Part shown: piece after piece, positions 58,322 to 64,000 of the stretch | How positions within the stretch are numbered: the stretch's first letter is position 1 | Layout of the letters: every line of letters begins with the position of its first letter | From: an uncultured delta proteobacterium | Lineage (GTDB): Bacteria > Desulfobacterota > Desulfobulbia > Desulfobulbales > Desulfurivibrionaceae | Reading direction: 5' to 3' | DNA: 64,000 nt | Assembly: GCA_903869265.1 (NCBI GenBank) | Contig: CAIPYE010000017.1 | Span: 372,001 to 436,000 of the forward strand | The notes under the pieces: generated by a model | Told to the model about the DNA's origin: nothing | Database searches by the model: none | What the model saw: the letters and a program-made list of their open reading frames with translations, nothing else | Position numbers and translations under genes: made by a program

Positions 58322-59500
58322 ATGAAACAGACGGAAATAGATTACTGGATCACCAGCATGTTGGAAACCTATGGCAATGTTTCCGACCTCAACATCACGG
58401 TGGGCAAGCCCCTGCAGGTGGAGACCTCGGGACAGCTGGTGCCGGTGGTGGTGGAGCCGCCGGTGGAAGCTCTCTCACCGTTTCAGGCTGAGGTCTTCGC
58501 CCTCAACCTCATCGGCGGCAACAAGCGGCTGCTTGATGATTTGGTCAAGCACGGCTCCTGCGATCTCTCCTACTGGCTGGGGCAAAAGGCCCGGTTCCGG
58601 GTGAATGTTTTTTCGCAAAAGACCAATCTTTCCACGGTGCTGCGGAAGCTGGAGATGAAGATCCCGACCATCATCCAGCTCAACCTGCCCAAGCTTTTTT
58701 ACAACATGGCCGAGGAGCGCAACGGCATCATTCTCGTCACCGGCGCCACCGGTTCCGGTAAATCGACCAGTCTGGCCGCGTTGCTGGACAAGATCAACGA
58801 TGAGAAGCCGGTGCACATCGTCACCCTGGAAGATCCCATCGAGTATGTGCATCAGCACAAGATGGCGACCTTCAATCAGCGGGAGTTGGGCAATGATTTT
58901 GACTCCTTTGCCTCCGGCCTGCGGGCGGCCCTGCGGCAGGCGCCCAAGGTTATTCTGGTGGGCGAGATGCGCGACCGCGAGACCATGGAGATCGGGCTGT
59001 CCGCAGCGGAAACCGGGCATCTGGTGCTCTCCACCCTGCACACCGTGGATGCGGGCCAGACCATCAACCGGATACTTGGCATGTTCGAGCAGGAGGAACA
59101 GGCCCAGGTGCGCAATCGGCTGGTGGACACCATCCGTTGGGTCGTCTGCCAGCGGCTTTTGCCCAAGGTGGGCGGGGGCCGAGTGGCGGCCTTCGAGATC
59201 ATGGGCATGAGCCTGCGGGTGCGGGAGCTGATCATGACCGGGGAAACGGAGGACAAGACCTTCTATGATGTTATTGCCGACGCCAAGGCCCTCGGCTGGC
59301 AAACCTTTGACCAGCATATCCTTGAGCTGTACGAGGACGGCCTGATAACCGAAGAGACCGCTGCCAGCTACTGCACCCGGAAAACCGCGGTCAACCGTGG
59401 TTTGGACAGCATCAAGGCGGCCCGGGGTGAATCCACCACCGGGATCACCGGTCTGGCCATGGATGAGAAGAAGGAAGAGAAGCGGCGCTCGGGTTTTTAG
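58322..59500 (+). CDS. PilT/PilU-type twitching motility ATPase
   Basis: The 392-residue secretion ATPase has Walker A GATGSGKST, an Asp-box (VTLEDPIEYVH), Walker B-like VILVGEMRDRETME and a His-box HLVLSTLHT. It retracts type IV pili. Pilus assembly genes are not in the window, so it is likely part of a scattered set. GAGGGG precedes ATG. Confidence 0.9.
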   Translation: MKQTEIDYWITSMLETYGNVSDLNITVGKPLQVETSGQLVPVVVEPPVEALSPFQAEVFALNLIGGNKRLLDDLVKHGSCDLSYWLGQKARFRVNVFSQKTNLSTVLRKLEMKIPTIIQLNLPKLFYNMAEERNGIILVTGATGSGKSTSLAALLDKINDEKPVHIVTLEDPIEYVHQHKMATFNQRELGNDFDSFASGLRAALRQAPKVILVGEMRDRETMEIGLSAAETGHLVLSTLHTVDAGQTINRILGMFEQEEQAQVRNRLVDTIRWVVCQRLLPKVGGGRVAAFEIMGMSLRVRELIMTGETEDKTFYDVIADAKALGWQTFDQHILELYEDGLITEETAASYCTRKTAVNRGLDSIKAARGESTTGITGLAMDEKKEEKRRSGF

Positions 59501-59518
59501 AAGCCTTTTGCAGCCTAC

Positions 59519-59550
59519 AGCTATCAGCTTACAGCTTTAAGCTGATAGCT
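59519..59550. repeat. Perfect inverted repeat between pilT-like gene and next gene
   Basis: AGCTATCAGCTT (59519-59530) pairs with AAGCTGATAGCT (59539-59550) around an eight-base loop. No T-run follows. The AGCT-rich unit looks like a dispersed repeat hairpin; it may protect the upstream mRNA 3' end. Confidence 0.7.
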
Positions 59551-59567
59551 TACTATCGGAGGAAACC

Positions 59568-60356
59568 ATGCTTGCCCAGTGTCCCCATTGTCAGCAGACC
59601 CTCATGCTGAGTGACGCCCAGCTTGAAAAAATCAAAACCGCTCTTGCCTCGTTGTCCGTGGGCAGAACCCTGAAGATCGGTTGCCCGAAATGCAAACAGC
59701 CCATCGAGCTGAATGCTGACGGTTCGGTGGCCGGTCAGGCGGCGAGCGCCCTGAAGGATGTGCTGTATGCCGAGCACACCGGCAATGAAGACCAGGCTGC
59801 GGCGGGAATTGTGGCGGCGGCCCAGAAGAGACCCGCGCCGGTGCGACTGCCGCCTGCCGCGCCCAAGCCGCCCGATCTTGGCTGGTTGTCCAGCGGAGTA
59901 TACAGTGAAAAGGAAGTCGTTGAAAATGTGCCCCACGCCTTGATCATGATCGGGGACGAGGAGATAACCACCCAGGTGACCATGGCCTTTGGCGAGATAG
60001 GATATCAGCCGACCTATGTCCAATCCGCGGAAGAGGCCATCGACAAGATGCAGTTTATGAATTTTGAGGCGGTGGTTCTGCACAGCAGATTTGAAGGGGG
60101 AGACCTGGATGGCTCCACTGTTCACCGGTACCTGCGGGAAATGGCCATGTCCCGCAGGCGTTATATCTATTATATCATTGTAGGCCCGGAATTCCGAACT
60201 CTGTATGATTTAGAAGCGTTGGCAAACAGCGCGAATCTGGTGGTGAACGACAGCGACGCCAGTCATTTTTCCATCATTCTGAAACGGGGGATGAACGATT
60301 ATAATGATCTGTTCGGACCCTATCTGGAAGCCCTTGCCAATTATGGGGTGAAGTAG
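59568..60356 (+). CDS. Zinc-ribbon plus receiver-like domain protein
   Basis: A 262-residue protein with an N-terminal zinc ribbon (CPHCQQ at 4-9, CPKC about 45-48) and an Ala/Pro linker (about 75-105). A C-terminal domain (about 120-255) begins PHALIMIGDEEITTQ and resembles a response-regulator receiver but lacks a clear phosphoacceptor Asp. Gene order with the pilT-like ATPase suggests a link to motility, unproven. Confidence 0.65.
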   Translation: MLAQCPHCQQTLMLSDAQLEKIKTALASLSVGRTLKIGCPKCKQPIELNADGSVAGQAASALKDVLYAEHTGNEDQAAAGIVAAAQKRPAPVRLPPAAPKPPDLGWLSSGVYSEKEVVENVPHALIMIGDEEITTQVTMAFGEIGYQPTYVQSAEEAIDKMQFMNFEAVVLHSRFEGGDLDGSTVHRYLREMAMSRRRYIYYIIVGPEFRTLYDLEALANSANLVVNDSDASHFSIILKRGMNDYNDLFGPYLEALANYGVK

Positions 60357-60388
60357 GGATTTTGGCCCAATTCTCCCCAGCCAGATGA

Positions 60389-62467
60389 TCACCTTATGGC
60401 CATAACTACCCTGCTGCGGCCTTCGGATTTTGCTTCGTAAAGGGCCTTGTCCGCAAGGGCATAAGCGGCTTCCAGACTCCCCGTTTTGGGGTCCAGCCGG
60501 CTGACCCCGATGCTGACGCTGGGATGTTTTTCCGTATCGTCCCTGATAATGTGTTTTGCGGCAAAGTTTTTTCGAATCCGCTCGGCCACGGCGAGAGCCT
60601 CTTCTTCATGTGCTTCCACCACCAAGGCGGCAAATTCCTCTCCTCCCATCCGTCCGAAGATGTCAGCCTTCCGTAACCCTGCGGTGCAGATAGAGGCAAA
60701 ATCCTGCAAAACCTGATCTCCTGTTTCATGGCCGAAGGTGTCGTTGATCTCCTTGAAATGATCAAGGTCAAACATCAGGAAGAAAAGATCCTTATTGTAC
60801 CGTTTACTCCTGGCAACCTCCTGCTCCGCCAGAAATAGAAAATGCCGCCGGTTGAACACCCCGGTAAGGCCATCCATTGTGGCCAGCATCACCAGTTTTT
60901 CTTCTTTGACCTTGCGGTCGGTGATATCGAGGACCGCGCCGACCGCCCAATAGGCATCGTCCTTTTTCACCCGGGCGACAAAAACTTCGGCGGGAAAGAT
61001 TCGGCCATCTTTTCTTCTGGCAAGGAGTTCCTGCGACTTGTTAATGATTGGCCCCTGTCCCGTCTGCCAGAACGCTGCCAACCCGTCATGCGCTGCTTGT
61101 TTCATTTCTTCGACGACCACCAGCCGGTGGAGTTTTTCGCCAAGAATCTCCTCGCTGGTATAGCCGAAGATGTGTTCTGCCGCCGGATTGAAGAACCGGA
61201 CCGTGTCCTGGTCGTCGATGAGAATCACGGCGCTCTGCACTGAGTTGAAAACAACCCGAAAGATATCCTCGCTTTCTTCAAGTTTCCGCTGGGAAATCTG
61301 GCGTTCCTGTTCCATGGCGGCGTATCGGGCCAGGAGGGAGTCCATCTTGTCTGAAAAAGTGGAGATTTCCATAATTTGCGAGTTTTTGTTGAACATGCTC
61401 TGTCTTTGCTGGAGAAGGGATTCTTCCAGGCAGGCAAGGAACTGGCCGGAAAGTCGCCGGACATATTTCGAAAAAAAGAAGGAGAGGAGCAGCGACAGGG
61501 TGAGAAGCAGAGCAAGGGTCACCAGGACGGTGAACAGGATCTTTTTGCGGGCTGTCTGTACCGAAGCAAGATCGACCTTTTTCCCTGCCCACAGGGAAAT
61601 GGTGTTGTTTTGCCCGACAAGGAAAGGGATCCAGGCCATTTTTTGGTCGGCAATGTCCCAGATGGCGGTTTTTTTCGAGTCAAAAATCTGTTTGAGTCCC
61701 GGGAAATCCTGAAAGGCGGGGGTATTGCCTTTCGCTTCCGACAGATAGCTACCATCATTCAAGACCCAGAGCATCTCTGGGAAAAGCTGGGTGAGCTCTC
61801 CCATGTCGATGTCGGCAATATAGGTCCCGATCGTTGCGTCCTCGGCACGGATCGGAGTGAAAAGCCGAATCTGTAGCTGGTGGAGCGGTGGGTGCTCCTC
61901 GCCATGCTGGTATTCTTGCAACGGGATGAGGAGAAATCCTTTGTCCTGCATGGCAAGAATTTTTTTGATTGCTTCCGGATCCACGGTGAGTTTTGGGTTT
62001 TGGTTCTGTCGGTATTTCGTGGAGCCCGCTATTTTGGAGAGGGAAAATTGAATGGTCGAATCCCGATCAAGGACATGGATGTTCACCACGTCGCTGTTTT
62101 TGGCAAAGGCCCTGTTTAGCACGCCGGTATAGCGGAGCAAGGCGGTCTCCCTGTCGATGCTGCCGGCTCTGCTTTTTCCGTGGTCCAGAATCTCCATGAC
62201 CGCGGGAAGCTGCGAGACGAAATCGATCATCTGCCGGTAATGATCAATGCGTGTATCAAGCTGAAGGAGTTCGTCCTTCATGAAGTGGAGCTCTTCGTTT
62301 TCTTCAATGGTGTTCAACTGGGAGACAACCCCTTCCAGGGTGAAGAATGAAAAGGCCATCAGGGGAGCGAAGCTGAAAACAAGGAGAAACCCGAGGACAA
62401 GGGTGGCAAGGTTCACCTGTCGGGGAAAAAAAGATTTTTTTGGTATACCTGTCATGCCATGGTCCAT
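60389..62467 (-). CDS. Diguanylate cyclase with sensor and PAS domains
   Basis: The 692-residue protein has two membrane helices (about 18-43 and 309-334) bounding a periplasmic sensor, a PAS domain (about 410-515) and a GGDEF domain (about 530-690). The GGEEF active site (in GRMGGEEFAAL) is intact and an RKAD inhibitory site lies five residues before it, so it is likely active and feedback-inhibited by cyclic di-GMP. Confidence 0.93.
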   Translation of the reverse strand: MDHGMTGIPKKSFFPRQVNLATLVLGFLLVFSFAPLMAFSFFTLEGVVSQLNTIEENEELHFMKDELLQLDTRIDHYRQMIDFVSQLPAVMEILDHGKSRAGSIDRETALLRYTGVLNRAFAKNSDVVNIHVLDRDSTIQFSLSKIAGSTKYRQNQNPKLTVDPEAIKKILAMQDKGFLLIPLQEYQHGEEHPPLHQLQIRLFTPIRAEDATIGTYIADIDMGELTQLFPEMLWVLNDGSYLSEAKGNTPAFQDFPGLKQIFDSKKTAIWDIADQKMAWIPFLVGQNNTISLWAGKKVDLASVQTARKKILFTVLVTLALLLTLSLLLSFFFSKYVRRLSGQFLACLEESLLQQRQSMFNKNSQIMEISTFSDKMDSLLARYAAMEQERQISQRKLEESEDIFRVVFNSVQSAVILIDDQDTVRFFNPAAEHIFGYTSEEILGEKLHRLVVVEEMKQAAHDGLAAFWQTGQGPIINKSQELLARRKDGRIFPAEVFVARVKKDDAYWAVGAVLDITDRKVKEEKLVMLATMDGLTGVFNRRHFLFLAEQEVARSKRYNKDLFFLMFDLDHFKEINDTFGHETGDQVLQDFASICTAGLRKADIFGRMGGEEFAALVVEAHEEEALAVAERIRKNFAAKHIIRDDTEKHPSVSIGVSRLDPKTGSLEAAYALADKALYEAKSEGRSRVVMAIR

Positions 62468-62589
62468 GTTGTGGGGAAAGGAGAGTCCCTGCCGGAAGAA
62501 AGACTTTTTTTCAATGGTATCTAGCGGAACAGGAAAAATCTAGAAATATATCTTTGGCCTCAGGGGAGGATTGGGCTAAAGAGGATATT

Positions 62590-63558
62590 TCAGGGAAGGA
62601 TGGTGGCAAGAAAAGCAAGGATGTGCCTGCGCAGGGCGATACAGACCATTAAGGTCAAGGTGGAGGAAAGCAGCATCAGGCGGTTGGCACGGAGGATGTC
62701 TCTGGGTTCCAGGGGGCGGGTGGCATCGCCGATAGTGGGTTTATTCACTACCGTGCCGAAGTAGCTGTTCGGGCCGCCCAGTTGCACGCCCAGGGCCCCG
62801 GCCACCGCCGCTTCGCTGTGGCCGGAATTGGGGCTGGCATGGGCAAAACGATCGCGGAGCAGAGTCATCAGGGAGCGTTTCGGATCGAGACCGAGCGGAA
62901 AGGAGGCGGCTGGAATCATCAGGGAGGTGAGGCGGGCGGGGACAAAGTTGGCCAGGTCATCCAGCCGGGCAGCAGCCCAGCCGAAGGTCAGATATTGCTC
63001 GTTTTTGTAGCCGAACATGGAGTCCATGGTGTTGATCGCCTTGTAGAGCATTGCCCCCATGGGGCCTCCCAGCAGGGCGAAGAAAAGCGGGGCGGTCACC
63101 CCGTCCACCATGGATTCGGCCACCGATTCCACGGTCGCTCTTGCCACTCCACTTTCGTCCAGATCGGCCGTGTCCCGGCCGACGATCATGCCTACCCGTT
63201 TGCGGGCCTCCGGGAGATTTCCTTCTTGTAAAGCCAAGTAGACCTCGGTGCTGTGGCGTACCAGATCCCGGGCTGCGATGGTGGTGTAGAGGAGGAGAAT
63301 GGACATCGCCAGACCCAGCCAGGGATGGAGAAGGGTTGCGCCAGCAAGCAGGCCCCAGATCGTTGCCCCGGTAAGCGCTAGGCCCAGGGCGACGGAGCAG
63401 ATGCCCGCCGCAAAGGATGGCAAAACGGCGCGGGTGAGCCGCTCGCAGCCCACGCAGGCCGCGCCGATGATCCGCACCGGATGCGGCAGCCAGCGTGGGT
63501 CGCCGAGCAGCTGATCCAGAAGAATGGCGATCAGGATTTGGTATTCGAGCCCGATCAT
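62590..63558 (-). CDS. cbiB: Adenosylcobinamide-phosphate synthase
   Basis: The 322-residue membrane protein (CbiB/CobD) attaches aminopropanol phosphate to the corrin ring. It has the family N-terminus AILLDQLLGDPRWLPHPVRIIG and ESMVDGVTAPLFFALLGGP. Its start overlaps the cobyric acid synthase stop (ATGA), so both steps are adjacent. Confidence 0.93.
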   Translation of the reverse strand: MIGLEYQILIAILLDQLLGDPRWLPHPVRIIGAACVGCERLTRAVLPSFAAGICSVALGLALTGATIWGLLAGATLLHPWLGLAMSILLLYTTIAARDLVRHSTEVYLALQEGNLPEARKRVGMIVGRDTADLDESGVARATVESVAESMVDGVTAPLFFALLGGPMGAMLYKAINTMDSMFGYKNEQYLTFGWAAARLDDLANFVPARLTSLMIPAASFPLGLDPKRSLMTLLRDRFAHASPNSGHSEAAVAGALGVQLGGPNSYFGTVVNKPTIGDATRPLEPRDILRANRLMLLSSTLTLMVCIALRRHILAFLATILP

Positions 63559-64000
63559 TTTTTAAGCAACCGGTAGATGGCTTGCATGTCGATCTGGCTG
63601 CGCACCGCCTCGGCCAGCCGGTCAAAGGCCGGTTCCAGGTCATAAGCAGCCTGGACCCGGCTAAGCGGGGAAAGCCCCCGTCTTTCCCGCAACCGGTCGA
63701 TGAACCAGCGCCGGAAGGGGTCCGCGTCAAAGATGCCGTGCAGATAGGTACCCCAGATGGTTTGGCTTTGGTTGCCCACTCCGCCGCTTTCTCCGTTGCT
63801 GAAGGTGAGGATGTCGCAGGTTTCTGTCGCTCGGCTCTGGCCGTGGTGGATCTCATAGCCATGCACCCCAAGGCCCGAGGCGAGATGGCTGCCGGACTGC
63901 CGGGTCAGGGTTTTGTCTTTTTCCAGCACCGTGGAAAGGTCGAGCAACCCGAGGCCGGTCAGGGCTTCTCCGGCAGACTCGATGTGGTAGGGGTCGTCGA
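63555..64000 (-). CDS. cbiP: Cobyric acid synthase, C-terminal part (5' end cut by window)
   Basis: The open frame runs from the window edge to 63555 and contains the end of CbiP/CobQ, the amidotransferase that amidates the corrin side chains. Seen are GLGLLDLSTVLEKDKT, GYEIHHGQS and IWGTYLHGIFD, which belong to the glutaminase half. About two thirds of the gene, including its start, is outside. The stop overlaps cbiB. Confidence 0.9.
   Translation of the reverse strand, partial: DDPYHIESAGEALTGLGLLDLSTVLEKDKTLTRQSGSHLASGLGVHGYEIHHGQSRATETCDILTFSNGESGGVGNQSQTIWGTYLHGIFDADPFRRWFIDRLRERRGLSPLSRVQAAYDLEPAFDRLAEAVRSQIDMQAIYRLLKK

Overview
The window reads as chromosomal DNA of a Gram-negative, probably sulfate-reducing or related deltaproteobacterium (Desulfobulbales-like). 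This is inferred from gene content: lptD, three different lytic transglycosylases, an RNase E/G with a long N-terminal tail, B12-type radical SAM proteins, a corrinoid pathway and a PilT-like ATPase. No rRNA or tRNA gene was seen, so the taxonomic guess is soft.

Positions 1-24403 form a mosaic accessory region. From the left it holds a partial AIPR-type gene running off the window edge. It faces away from a two-gene operon of a radical SAM protein and a GHKL/HSP90-like ATPase. An AT-rich gene for a membrane protein with a C-terminal HAD-type domain follows, bracketed by two imperfect direct repeats. Next is a three-gene operon of a sigma factor, an unknown protein and an ImmA/IrrE metallopeptidase. 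A complete Tn7-type transposition operon (tnsA, tnsB, tnsC, tnsD, tnsE) runs from 8426 to 16640 with overlapping or closely packed genes. Downstream lie a degraded serine-resolvase fragment and a zinc-type metal acquisition cluster (17319-23979) behind a Zur-like palindrome. That cluster encodes a His-rich periplasmic protein, an outer-membrane porin-like protein, a ZnuA-like binding protein, a ZnuB-like permease, a LolD/FtsX-type ABC pair and a DUF3299-like protein. A broken uppP fragment ends the cargo. The element closes at 24403 with a recognisable Tn7-like left end, a terminal ACA plus three TnsB-site-like repeats. The opposite (right) end was not found in the window.

Positions 24404-64000 look like ordinary chromosome. 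They carry an SMR transporter, a flavin disulfide reductase, GDP-fucose genes (gmd, fcl) leading into biotin genes (bioH-like, bioC, bioD), and an ArsR/DUF2892 pair. Next is a tight minus-strand run (DUF62 protein, divergent polysaccharide deacetylase, polyprenyl diphosphate synthase, DinG-like helicase). UspA, lon, mltG, two radical SAM proteins and an RNase E/G follow, then ilvD, lptD, a DHH phosphoesterase and an mltB-like lipoprotein. After these come a decayed sodium:alanine symporter, acs, mltA, a PilT-like ATPase, a zinc-ribbon/receiver-like protein, a diguanylate cyclase, cbiB, and the end of a cobyric acid synthase gene cut by the window edge.

The most distinctive content is the Tn7-type element with both target selectors and a zinc-acquisition cargo, and the neighbouring set of defence-like genes, of which the radical SAM/GHKL pair and the repeat-flanked membrane-HAD protein are the least familiar.
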